NCBI GenBank assembly: GCA_944391315.1
Contig: CALXTD010000008.1
Location: 1-59,270 of the forward strand
Source: an uncultured Alphaproteobacteria bacterium
Lineage (GTDB): Bacteria; Pseudomonadota; Alphaproteobacteria; RF32; CAG-239
Length of the DNA: 59,270 nt
Direction: 5' to 3'
The position numbers and the translations under genes were made by a program. Below, one piece after another: positions 25,365 to 35,000 of this stretch; the stretch's first letter is position 1; each line of letters opens with the position of its first letter. The notes beneath the pieces were generated by a model that was given only the letters and a program-made list of their open reading frames with translations, made no database searches and was not told the origin of the DNA.

Positions 25365-27786
25365 TTTTGATTTTTTTAGAATATTTGCGCAAGGCCTAAG
25401 CTCGGCAGAGGTCTTTGTTGCATTTATGGGATTCGTTTCTGCAGCAGCTTTTGTCGGCTTTTGGGCAACCAAGCTGGGACGTATGATTTTGCCACAGCCT
25501 TATGAATCACGCGTGGCCGACTTTTTGCCGTTTAACAAACTAATGTCAGATGGCATAACGATTCGTTGCTATAATAAGGCCTTTGCACGTGTTTTTAAGG
25601 TCGAGGGAACGGATTTGTCTTTTATCACGGAAGAAAAAGACGCAGCCTTGCTAGAGGCCAGAAAGTCATGGATAGACGGCATGTCGGACTTGCAGGTAAT
25701 CTGCCGCGTAATTACGTTAAGAGACCGTATAGCACTAGAAAACATCGAAACGCATTTTAACAATGATTTGCTTGAGCAAATATCTCAAACTTGGGACGCA
25801 AACTTAGACCGAGTTTATAATAACAATCACTATATAGTCTTATCAATAGCCGACCGACAAGACGCACTAAAAGACCTAAATTATGCATCTCAGGCCTTGC
25901 TGGCTACTATGAGCGAATATGGCGTATCTCCGATGTACGAAACACCGGACAGTCCGGCAACAGACAGTCCGTTATACGTTTTTTCAAGAATATGTAGCCC
26001 GATAAGCAAACCTCAGCCAAAAGTCAGAGGCGCTGAAGGTTACCAGTTGAATGAACTTTTGACCGCAGACCATATTCATTTCACGGGAGAAGAGGGAATA
26101 ATCCGATTTTTCTCCGGAGAAAAAGAAATGTTTGCCATCAGTATGGGGATTAGAACATCTGGCGATTATATGGATGAATCAATGATTATGTCGCTTCTAT
26201 CAATTGATTGCGAATTAACATTGCTTCACAACATCAAACCAATGTTTAAATCTTATGCACGAGCTTTGTTAATGCAACAACAGCGCATGGCTCAAATAAC
26301 CAGCTTTTCCGGAGATGTTGTCAACCAATATGGAGAAGCCTTATCTTTAATTGAAGAAAGTGATACTGATTATCAAGCTTTAACCGAATACGCCATGACA
26401 ATCATCATAAAAGGTGAAACAAAAGACGAGGTCGAGTTTGGTGAAAGCGAAGTCCAAAGAATATGCCGTTTATTTAGTGTAACACCGGTAAGAGAAGGCT
26501 GGGTTACACAGGCATCATTTTTCAATCAATTTCCGACTTATGAAACTTATCCGAGAACATACCGCTATTTGTCTCGAGTAGTAGCCGCCGCAGTCTGCTT
26601 TGATAAACCATCATCAGGCTTCGGAAAAAGCGACTGGGGTCCCGGTGCTATTTCAATCTTCCGCACAACATCAGGATCAGCTTATCGATTCCAGTTCCAT
26701 GTATCAGGGGAAGAATCAGCCGTTGCCCACTGCTGTATTATCGGACCGACCGGACAAGGTAAGACAACTTTGCTGACATTTTTGGCCGGACAAGCCATGC
26801 GTCATGGTGATCTGAAAGTATTTTTCTTTGACCGCCACCGCGGTGCAGAAATTTTTACAAGATCAATCGGCGGAGCTTATATCGGTTTTGACGGAGACGA
26901 GAAAAACGTATCTCTTAACCCGTTTGACTGCAAAGATACACCAGTAAACAGAGCCTTTTTACAGCGCTGGATGCGCTCAATCACCCTCGTGGATGATGCT
27001 TTGTCCGAAAAAGAAATAAGCCGTGCAGTCACTACGGCGTTTGATTATCTCCGTCCGGAAGAACGTGTAATGACAAACCTGTATAAAAGCTGTTTCTCTC
27101 CGACCGGAAATATGAGAAGAGAGCTGTTCCGCTGGGTCAATCCAGATCAGTATGGCAAAATTTTTAACGCCACAAAAGATAGTCTGGACTTAAGCCAAAA
27201 GCGTTTTATGGCCTTTGACTTTACCCACATTTTTGAAGATGAAACTCTGGCACCTGCCGTCATCAGCTATATTATGCATCGAATTCAGTCAGAAACAGGG
27301 GAAACAGGCGTTCCGACCTTAATTATGATAGATGAAACGGCGCCGATGTTGAAACACCCGATGTTCCGAGATTATTTTGAAATCGGTTTGCAAGAAGGTC
27401 GTAAAAAGAGACAAGCATATCTCTGCGCATTCCAACAACCCAATATTATTGATAAGTTAGGAGTTGGTGAAGTTATTCGCGGTCAGTGCCAAACCGTTAT
27501 TTTCTTCCGCAATCCGCAAGCCATGCCGGAAGATTATGTAAACTGGAACTTAACGCAAAGAGAAATAGACTTTATATTTGGTAAGAGCTACCGCGATTTT
27601 CCATATGCCATATTATTATCGCGTCCGGCAACCGGAGAGTCTGTTATTCTTGATGTAAACCTGAGTGGCCTTGGCCCATATCTCAAGCTTTACAATTCAG
27701 GACGCAAAAATGTTTTATTGGTGGAAGAATTAATAAAACAATATGGCGAAGACAATTTCGTAACGAAATATTTAAATATTGCGTGA
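25354..27786 (+). CDS. virB4: VirB4 ATPase
   Basis: The 810-residue protein is a VirB4/TrbE ATPase with Walker A G-P-T-G-Q-G-K-T-T near residue 467 and Walker B L-I-M-I-D-E near residue 652, followed by F-Q-Q-P-N and a C-terminal domain with I-R-G-Q-C-Q-T. N-terminal hydrophobic residues (about 12-45) may be a short membrane segment. The start is TTG at 25354 with AAAGGGGAA upstream and lies inside the end of virB3. VirB4 energises pilus biogenesis and substrate transfer in type IV secretion. The length is typical. Confidence 0.95.
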   Translation: MSPDFDFFRIFAQGLSSAEVFVAFMGFVSAAAFVGFWATKLGRMILPQPYESRVADFLPFNKLMSDGITIRCYNKAFARVFKVEGTDLSFITEEKDAALLEARKSWIDGMSDLQVICRVITLRDRIALENIETHFNNDLLEQISQTWDANLDRVYNNNHYIVLSIADRQDALKDLNYASQALLATMSEYGVSPMYETPDSPATDSPLYVFSRICSPISKPQPKVRGAEGYQLNELLTADHIHFTGEEGIIRFFSGEKEMFAISMGIRTSGDYMDESMIMSLLSIDCELTLLHNIKPMFKSYARALLMQQQRMAQITSFSGDVVNQYGEALSLIEESDTDYQALTEYAMTIIIKGETKDEVEFGESEVQRICRLFSVTPVREGWVTQASFFNQFPTYETYPRTYRYLSRVVAAAVCFDKPSSGFGKSDWGPGAISIFRTTSGSAYRFQFHVSGEESAVAHCCIIGPTGQGKTTLLTFLAGQAMRHGDLKVFFFDRHRGAEIFTRSIGGAYIGFDGDEKNVSLNPFDCKDTPVNRAFLQRWMRSITLVDDALSEKEISRAVTTAFDYLRPEERVMTNLYKSCFSPTGNMRRELFRWVNPDQYGKIFNATKDSLDLSQKRFMAFDFTHIFEDETLAPAVISYIMHRIQSETGETGVPTLIMIDETAPMLKHPMFRDYFEIGLQEGRKKRQAYLCAFQQPNIIDKLGVGEVIRGQCQTVIFFRNPQAMPEDYVNWNLTQREIDFIFGKSYRDFPYAILLSRPATGESVILDVNLSGLGPYLKLYNSGRKNVLLVEELIKQYGEDNFVTKYLNIA

Positions 27787-27886
27787 TAGATTCTACCAAA
27801 ATTCATACTACTGTAACAAAAAGTATGATAGTATAATAAGAATAGGTGGTAAAGTGCCTGAAATTATTTGGCGAACGGAGGCAGTT

Positions 27887-29968
27887 ATGAAAAAGTCCGG
27901 ATATTATATGAGCATACTGGCAGGAAGCATAGTCTTCTTAAAAGCAAGCACGTGCCATGCATTTCTTCCGACAATCGATGCAAGTGCTATTGCTGAAGGA
28001 ATCAAGTCAAATATAGAATTGGTAAAACAATCAAAAGTGGTTGTTGATGCTACCAAATTAACCGGGCAAATAAGCTCTACTTTGGGAGAGATAAAGGCCT
28101 CAATATCCGAGCTTGCCTTGGATGAATTAAAAAAAGCTAAAGAGTTTGTAGAAAAACAAAAAGAAAATTACGAAAAAGCCAAAGAAGATTACGAAAAATA
28201 CAAAAAAGAAGTAGAAGCAGCCCAAGCAGAACTTGAAAAAGGCAAAAAAATGCTCGAAGACGCCAAAAAAGAAGCCGAAGGAGCAATAGCGGATGCAAAA
28301 GATAAAGTTGGCGGAGTTGTTAGCGATGTAACAAATGCCTATAACGACGCAAAAGATAAATATGAAGAAGCCAAAGGAAAGGTCGATGGCTTTATAGAAG
28401 ACGCAACAGATGCCTATAATGATGCTAAGGGGTATTATGATGACGCGAAAGACGCTTATAATGATGTCAAGGGATACTATGACAAAGCTAAGGGCTATTA
28501 TGAAGAAGGTAAGGATAAATTAAACGATGCTTTAGATAAAGCCGAAAACATCTATGATAAAGTCGATAGCACCATAAACAAAGGTTCTTCAAGTGGTAGT
28601 ACAACAACACCATCCTATACGCCTTCCTATGGTTCATCAACAACACCGACAGATTTAGCAAGTGCTCAATCAGAAATAGAATCTCTTCGTGCTGAGATTG
28701 AGAAGCTAAAAGTAGCGGCACAAGTACAGACCGGATATAATAATGAGGGTGAAGAGAGTATAAATCCTCAAAATCTTGAAGAAGCACTGGATGAAATTGC
28801 ACGCTTGAGAGAAGAATTGGCAAAATACCAAGGTGGAGATTCTTCTAATACAACTGAAGAAGATAAAACGCTTCCGACAATTGATGAAAATCAACAAAGC
28901 TTGCAGCCGATAAACGGAACCTCGGAGACCGGCATTGGAACGCGCATACCATTTAGCCAACCAACAAATACAACACCGTCAGTTATAGAAGAGAGCGAAC
29001 AATCTAATCAAGGAATAACTTTGCAGCCAATAAATGAGGCCCCAGCTGTTAGCATAAATCCGCTAAACGGAACCTCGGAGACCGGCATTGGAACGCGCAT
29101 ACCATTTAGCCAACCAACAAATACAACACCGTCAGTTATAGAAGAGAGCGAACAATCTAATCAAGGAATAACTTTGCAGCCAATAAATGAGGCCCCGGCT
29201 GTTAGCATAAATCCGCGTACAACAACGACGGAAGAGCTATCACAGCCTCAAAAACTGGAAATTCCTGAAGAAAATACAATCAACTCGCTAACCCCAAGCA
29301 CAACTTTGCCAAGCGTAAAGGGCTTCCGTCAGCGTCCGGTAATAGATAATACAACACTCTATGACATTAATGCATCGGCAGAAGAGTTTGTTGCAGAAAA
29401 ATATGCCTATAGCGTTGAGGTAAGCGAGAGATTAAACTTCGCTCAATTAGATGCAGCTACGGGAGATGCCCCGACCGGAGATAATGACGTTACCGGAGAA
29501 TTTATCATCTCTAAAGAAATGGCACAACACTGCAAAGTAAATATTAATATAGCAACAATAGATCAGCTTGAGGATTGCATAAAGGAAATTATAACCTACC
29601 GTTCAAATCCGGATATGAAAGTAGCCGAAAAAGGCGATGCTCTTGTTGATAAGATTTTTTACGAAAACGCAGTCGGAACGGCGGCAGCAGCAATGTATGC
29701 ACATAATAAAGCCAGCCATTATAAAGAAGAAGTCTTAATCCCGATGAAAGCAGATTCTGCGGAAGGACAATCAGATGTTCGAGATGATATTTCAGTATTA
29801 ACCTCAGCACAGGAACAAATCCAAAATCTTCTGATAGACCTCACAAAAGCATATGCAGCGCAAGTATATCAACAAAGCATCAAAGATGCATTACAAACGC
29901 GCTTAAAAGATATTGACCCAGAAGCAGCTTTGGCCGCCCAAAACGCCAATCAAAAAAGCACTGAGTAG
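27887..29968 (+). CDS. exported coiled-coil protein 1 of a four-gene set (VirB5 position)
   Basis: Start at the ATG at 27887 (693 residues), with CGGAGG upstream; it follows virB4 by 100 bases. A signal peptide ends C-H-A-F. Residues about 85-230 are an 11-residue-type Lys/Glu/Ala/Tyr amphipathic repeat (A-Y-N-D-A-K-G-Y-Y-D-D-A-K), then a Ser/Thr/Pro linker, a short coiled coil, a tandem 51-residue repeat (Pro/Thr/Asn/Ile-rich) and a helical C-terminal domain (about 490-690). The C-terminal helices (A-A-A-M-Y-A-H-N-K-A and L-I-D-L-T-K-A-Y-A-A-Q-V-Y) parallel those of the following VirB5-like protein. Pilus-tip or periplasmic role by analogy with VirB5 is inference. Confidence 0.6.
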   Translation: MKKSGYYMSILAGSIVFLKASTCHAFLPTIDASAIAEGIKSNIELVKQSKVVVDATKLTGQISSTLGEIKASISELALDELKKAKEFVEKQKENYEKAKEDYEKYKKEVEAAQAELEKGKKMLEDAKKEAEGAIADAKDKVGGVVSDVTNAYNDAKDKYEEAKGKVDGFIEDATDAYNDAKGYYDDAKDAYNDVKGYYDKAKGYYEEGKDKLNDALDKAENIYDKVDSTINKGSSSGSTTTPSYTPSYGSSTTPTDLASAQSEIESLRAEIEKLKVAAQVQTGYNNEGEESINPQNLEEALDEIARLREELAKYQGGDSSNTTEEDKTLPTIDENQQSLQPINGTSETGIGTRIPFSQPTNTTPSVIEESEQSNQGITLQPINEAPAVSINPLNGTSETGIGTRIPFSQPTNTTPSVIEESEQSNQGITLQPINEAPAVSINPRTTTTEELSQPQKLEIPEENTINSLTPSTTLPSVKGFRQRPVIDNTTLYDINASAEEFVAEKYAYSVEVSERLNFAQLDAATGDAPTGDNDVTGEFIISKEMAQHCKVNINIATIDQLEDCIKEIITYRSNPDMKVAEKGDALVDKIFYENAVGTAAAAMYAHNKASHYKEEVLIPMKADSAEGQSDVRDDISVLTSAQEQIQNLLIDLTKAYAAQVYQQSIKDALQTRLKDIDPEAALAAQNANQKSTE
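28911..29216 (+). repeat. tandem 153-bp repeat, two copies
   Basis: Copy 1 (28911-29063) and copy 2 (29064-29216) differ at one base that I can see (A/G in a Pro codon). They encode a 51-residue Pro/Thr/Asn/Glu-rich unit in the linker of the exported coiled-coil protein and keep the frame. Confidence 0.9.
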
Positions 29969-29985
29969 AGTTTGGGAGAATAGCC

Positions 29986-30849
29986 ATGATAAAGCGACTT
30001 CTGATACTAACACTAAATATCATGTTTGCGCTAGGCGTTATGATACCTGCTGCCCATGCAGATAAAGAAGTTGTGCAAAAAGTTTTGAAAAAAACAGACC
30101 GCATAGAAAAAACGGCAATCAAATACTTAGAAGAAGCACAAACCTTGAAAAGAAAAATACAAAGTGAACTTCAAGGAATAAAAGGAACCATTGCAAAGGC
30201 CAAAAATTTTGCCAATGCTGTAGCCAGCGGCGATATCGCCGGTGCTATCAGTTCAGGTACGGCTCTTGGCTCTGACCTAAATCTCGGTGACGGATTTATG
30301 AGCGAAATGGAAGCGCTTCAAAACAACTATGAGGTAGGCTCTCAGTTGTATAACAGTGGCAGTGCAATAGCCGGCCAAGTAAGCGGAGCATATAATCAGG
30401 CCAGTGGCCTTTTAAGCAAAGCCAACGGATTAATGAATAGCCCTCTTGATCAGATAGTTAATAATGTCCCAGGTTTTATTCAAGATATAAACGATCTTGA
30501 AAGCACTGTTGCAGATGTTGAAAAAAACGTCATGGCCGAGATCAGCGCAATCGAAAACTCCGTAGCCCACCAAGAGCATGAAGAAAAAATAAATGATATT
30601 TTAAGAGAAAAAATGGCAACTATATATGCCCAAGCCTTGGTAACAAGAAGTAAAATAGCTGACGAAAAGGCCGAAAAACCTGAAGAAATAGATACAACTA
30701 ACGAAAGAGCGCTGATATCGGCATCAGTGGATAGTGTAACCCAAATAGCTGTCCGTTTGAACAATATTTATCAAATGGAAAGCGCCATGATGGAGTACGC
30801 CACAATAAAAGAAGGCGGAAAGTCTGGGCAAAGAGTAAAAGAGGAGTAA
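29986..30849 (+). CDS. VirB5-like exported helical protein
   Basis: The 287-residue protein has a signal peptide ending A-H-A-D and a mostly helical mature part, with K-K-T-D-R-I-E-K-T-A-I near the start, a Gly/Ser-rich centre and C-terminal helices carrying I-Y-A-Q-A-L-V-T-R-S and V-R-L-N-N-I-Y-Q-M-E. Size, helical content, export and position after virB4 match VirB5/TrbJ proteins, which act as pilus-tip or chaperone components. It is the smallest and most VirB5-like of the four. GGGAGAATAG lies before the ATG; 17 bases separate it from the preceding gene. Low sequence similarity means the family call is provisional. Confidence 0.6.
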   Translation: MIKRLLILTLNIMFALGVMIPAAHADKEVVQKVLKKTDRIEKTAIKYLEEAQTLKRKIQSELQGIKGTIAKAKNFANAVASGDIAGAISSGTALGSDLNLGDGFMSEMEALQNNYEVGSQLYNSGSAIAGQVSGAYNQASGLLSKANGLMNSPLDQIVNNVPGFIQDINDLESTVADVEKNVMAEISAIENSVAHQEHEEKINDILREKMATIYAQALVTRSKIADEKAEKPEEIDTTNERALISASVDSVTQIAVRLNNIYQMESAMMEYATIKEGGKSGQRVKEE

Positions 30850-30854
30850 TAAAG

Positions 30855-32069
30855 ATGAGAAAGTCAGCATTTTTATTAGCTTCAGCAATCAGTTTAATCC
30901 TTGGGATAGACAGCGCTTATGCGATTCCCAAAATAGACTTTGGCGGCACCGCTAAAGAGATAGTAACCTCTGTTTCAAATTTTTTAGATAATGCCAAAAA
31001 ACAATTAGATAATTCTGCAGCAATTCAGCGTGTCATAAAAATGGGTAAAGGCGCAATAGAAACAGCCAAACAACTTGAAGAAATGAAAAAGAAGGTAGAA
31101 GAGCAAGTTGCCGCTTTTGAAGAAGACCCGTTAAATGCCGGATTGAACTTAGCCCAAGATCAATTAGATAAAGCCTCAGGATTAAACAAAGGTGAAGAGG
31201 CAAACTGGGCCGATAAAATCAGCAGCAAAATGCAAGATGCACAAAGTATGTTGGACTTAGAAGCGCAAAAAGAAAAACTGGAAAATGAAATCAATGAAAA
31301 AATGCAAGGACAAAAAACGGAACTTGAAGGAAAAATAAAAGTCCTTGAAGAAAATAATAAAAATTTGGCCGCAGAGATAGAAAAAAATCCGGATAAAAAG
31401 GAAGAATACGAAAAACAAATTGCAGCCAATAATCTGAAAATAGAAGGTTATAACAAGGCAGTTTCCGCGCTGGGACAAGAATTTTCACTGGAAAATGCAA
31501 CCGGAACAGTCGCAGAATTAGCTGACGTAAATTCACAGTTGAACAAGCTTCAGTCAGCCGCGACAAATTATGCCAATGAACAAGCAGCAAAAGTTCAACA
31601 AGAACTTGAAGAACAACTAAAGTCTATGACGCCGGAACAAGACTTAAAAGAAATTACAAGCAAAAACTTCTTAGCTGCCGGAGAACCGGAAAATACCGCC
31701 AATATAATGAGCAAGAAACAATATCGCAAAAAAGAAGCCGGAGATACTGCAATAGAAGTAGCAGCGCGTACGGCAAAATTACAAGACGAATTGCCTGATT
31801 TAGTGAATTATACCCAAAAAGTTGCGGCACGTACAGACACGGCGGACGGAACCATATCTGCAAATACAACAGATTCACAGGTAAGCGCAGAACAAGTAAA
31901 AGCCTTGGCAAAGTTCATCGAAGTTACAATCTATGACTTGAAGCTAAAAACATCACAAGAAATCGCAGCTTATCAAGGAGCAAGCAGCGAACCAGATAGT
32001 AATATCACATCATTCACATTAGATAAATATATATGCGAACCGAGCAACACCTCGGAAGGAGGAAAATAA
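30855..32069 (+). CDS. exported coiled-coil protein 3 of the VirB5-position set
   Basis: The 404-residue protein has a signal peptide ending A-Y-A-I-P-K and a mature protein that is almost wholly Lys/Glu/Ala/Gln helix, with a long coiled coil over about 85-260. Near the end are K-Y-I-C-E-P and an acidic Gly tail. The mature N-terminus (A-I-P-K-I-D) resembles those of the neighbours (A-F-L-P-x-I), so the set probably arose by duplication with length change. GAGGAG precedes the ATG, five bases after the previous stop, implying tight co-expression. No catalytic motif is visible. Function by position only. Confidence 0.55.
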   Translation: MRKSAFLLASAISLILGIDSAYAIPKIDFGGTAKEIVTSVSNFLDNAKKQLDNSAAIQRVIKMGKGAIETAKQLEEMKKKVEEQVAAFEEDPLNAGLNLAQDQLDKASGLNKGEEANWADKISSKMQDAQSMLDLEAQKEKLENEINEKMQGQKTELEGKIKVLEENNKNLAAEIEKNPDKKEEYEKQIAANNLKIEGYNKAVSALGQEFSLENATGTVAELADVNSQLNKLQSAATNYANEQAAKVQQELEEQLKSMTPEQDLKEITSKNFLAAGEPENTANIMSKKQYRKKEAGDTAIEVAARTAKLQDELPDLVNYTQKVAARTDTADGTISANTTDSQVSAEQVKALAKFIEVTIYDLKLKTSQEIAAYQGASSEPDSNITSFTLDKYICEPSNTSEGGK

Positions 32070-32070
32070 G

Positions 32071-35000
32071 ATGAAAAAACTACGTCATTTTATAGCAATG
32101 CTCGTTGCAGTATCATTTGTCGGAGGGATAAAGCCGGCGGCAGCATTTTTGCCTTTCATCGGAGCCGGAACACCAACCATAGATGGCTCAACCGATGCCG
32201 GAATGGGCGTAACTTTTGTTGGCACAAAACTAAAAACAACCGTCACAACCGCTATTCAAACGGTGCAAGAAAACTTGCAAACACTTTCATCAAAATATAA
32301 TGAATATAAAAACGACTTTTATGGCGTGATGAACAGTGAAGAAAAAGCCCCACTCGGAGGAACAAGAACCATCCTTGACTCTGTTTTTGGCAAAAAAGAC
32401 GACCCCGAAGCCATCAGAAGAGCGGTATATGACTTGTTTTTAACCTATCCTTCAATAGATTCTCAGGTTCAAAAAAAGTGTGAAGCCAAGAAGAATCAGT
32501 TTTATATAGACACTCTGATTGAAATAAATACGGCAGCCATCAAGCTCGAGCAAGAATATGAAACTAAACTCAAAGAAAAGGTAGAAAACCTGCCAACAGA
32601 TATTCTAACCGGAGAAAACGGTGCCGAAGTAGCAGACAGCAATAATAGCGCATGGAAAAATAAATATAACGTCTATAATACGATGAATGATTTGGTTCAA
32701 ATGCTTGAAGAGCTAACAGCAATGAAGGCGCAATATATGGTCGCCAAAGGCATTATGAATGAAGTTCCGACCAAAGAACCGGAAATTCCGGAAGGACAAC
32801 AAAGTTCATTAGATCTCGATGAACCGATAAAGCTCGCAGGCTATGCAGAGCACAAGGAAATAATGGCTTTTGGCCAAGTCGAAACACAAGCGTCTCAATC
32901 ATCCACGGATGAAACCGCAAATACCGAAGGAAATAGCGGTGGCTACACTTTCCGCTACCAGCCTGATTCAAACTCAAGCGTTAGCTTTTCGGTAAGTACG
33001 GAAGCCGGACAAGAATCTCCTTATGCCGGCAGCCGAGAAGCTCTGGCAGATTTAGCGGCAATAGATCCGGTTTATGATAAGGTTATTACCGCCTTAAAAA
33101 TACATAATCTTAAACAATCTTTGCCCAGTCGCCGCAAAAATGCAGAAAAATACAATGATTTTGTTCGTCTGCACGAAAAAGTGGTAGAGCGCCTGAAACA
33201 ATCTGATGCTTGCGTCATAAAGTTTTTAAATCGCTATTATCAAGATGGAGAAAAGAGCTGGTATGGCGTTTATATTGGAGATCAGGTAACAGACTACGAT
33301 TTAAGAGAAGGAATTTCCGGTTGGGCATTGGCTACATACGAGGCAGCCAAAGCAGAGCTCAGCAACGAAGATGACAGCAGTTCAAATCTTGCAGAAATAG
33401 AACTTGACCCAAGCGTAGATTCAACAAACCTTAGCAGTGTATCAAGCGTTGAAAGCAGTGTAGACAGCCAAAATCTTCAAGGCGGATTTAAGGAAAAATC
33501 TAAAGAAGAAAAAGCCAAAGAAAATGAACGAAAAGCAGAATTACTGTCATGGCAAGTCGGCGCAGAAGCTGTTGCCCAAATCGCTTCAGATCAATACAGC
33601 AGTAGCCCGCAATGGGGAACGGTTAAAAAGAAATTTCCGATTTGGCAAGACCAAAAAAGCTTTTATGGTCAATATATAATCGGAAAATACGAAAACATAA
33701 AATCTTACTTGGCCAGAGTAGATTTAAGAAGACAAGCCGGACAATTGGCAATGCTGTTGAATGAAGAAATAACTTCATCAGCCGTATCAGCAGCACAGGC
33801 AAAAGCAAAAGCCGCCAAAACAGCAGAAGAACGCCAAGCTGCATTAGAGGAAGAAAAAAAGGCCAAAGAAATAGGAAGTTTGGTAAATTCGGCCATTTAT
33901 CAAGGCTTAAGTGCCGTTCCTGCCGGACTTGAAATTCCTGCAGATATTTCTTCGGGAACAGCTCAGGAAAAAGCAGAAAGCAAAGCCGCATTAATTAAAA
34001 ACAGAGACGAAAAACTGGCCCAACTTGCCACACAACGAGAGACGATCGTAAGCAAACTCGATTCGGCAATGAGCGCAGTAAGTGATTTGAATGCAGATAT
34101 CAACAGAGCAACAATAGAAGGCCGCGCCGAGGAGCCGACAGATGAAGAATATGATGTAACAAAATTAATGGAAGAAAGAACCGCCAAAGAAAAAGAAGTA
34201 GAAACCTACGAGCAGCAACTTGCCGACATTGATCAGATGATAGAGCAAATAAACAAAGCTTACATCACAAAAGAGCAAGAAATAGATGCTCAGTATGGCT
34301 TTAATGTCGTAGAAGAAAATGCCGTAGTTGAAGAATTCAAAAACTTTGAAGCACCGGCAATCAGCGGCGCAAATATGATATTTGCTATAGCCGCCGAAAC
34401 ACAAAAAAGCGGCGTCATATCTCAAGCAAATTCAGTGTTTGCTGCTTTAAGAAATTATGCTCTTGAACAGGTCGATAAAACAAAAGAAGAAATATTTGCG
34501 CTGGGGGATAATATTTACATGCCCGAAGGTGGTGAGCCTGTATTGTCAAAACATAAAGATTTGATAGAAAAACTAAAAAATATCAATGTAAACACAATAT
34601 CAGAGGCCGCTTCAGTCAGCCAATTAAGTGGTGCAAGTGAATTAATTAGTCAAGCATATAGCGCTTTGATGACCGAACACATCTGTAATGACATCAGTTG
34701 TGACGAGCCTGACGAAGAATACTTTGTCGGAGAAAACGGAAAAGAAAAAGATTTTGCCGGACCTAAGGCAGCCCCATCAACCACAGCTGCTCCGATGAGA
34801 GAATTTGTTTACTTTGACCACATCGACTACGAAAATATCCCAAGGCTGAGTGACGGAAGCGTTGCCAAAGACAGTGTGATTAATTATGGTCACAAAGTTC
34901 CCGAGGTATGGCAGTATATGCTTAAAAATCCGGCCTATGTTGAAAAAGATATTAATCTTGAGGTTGCGTTGAATAAAGGCGGAGAGGTAAGAAATCTCCT

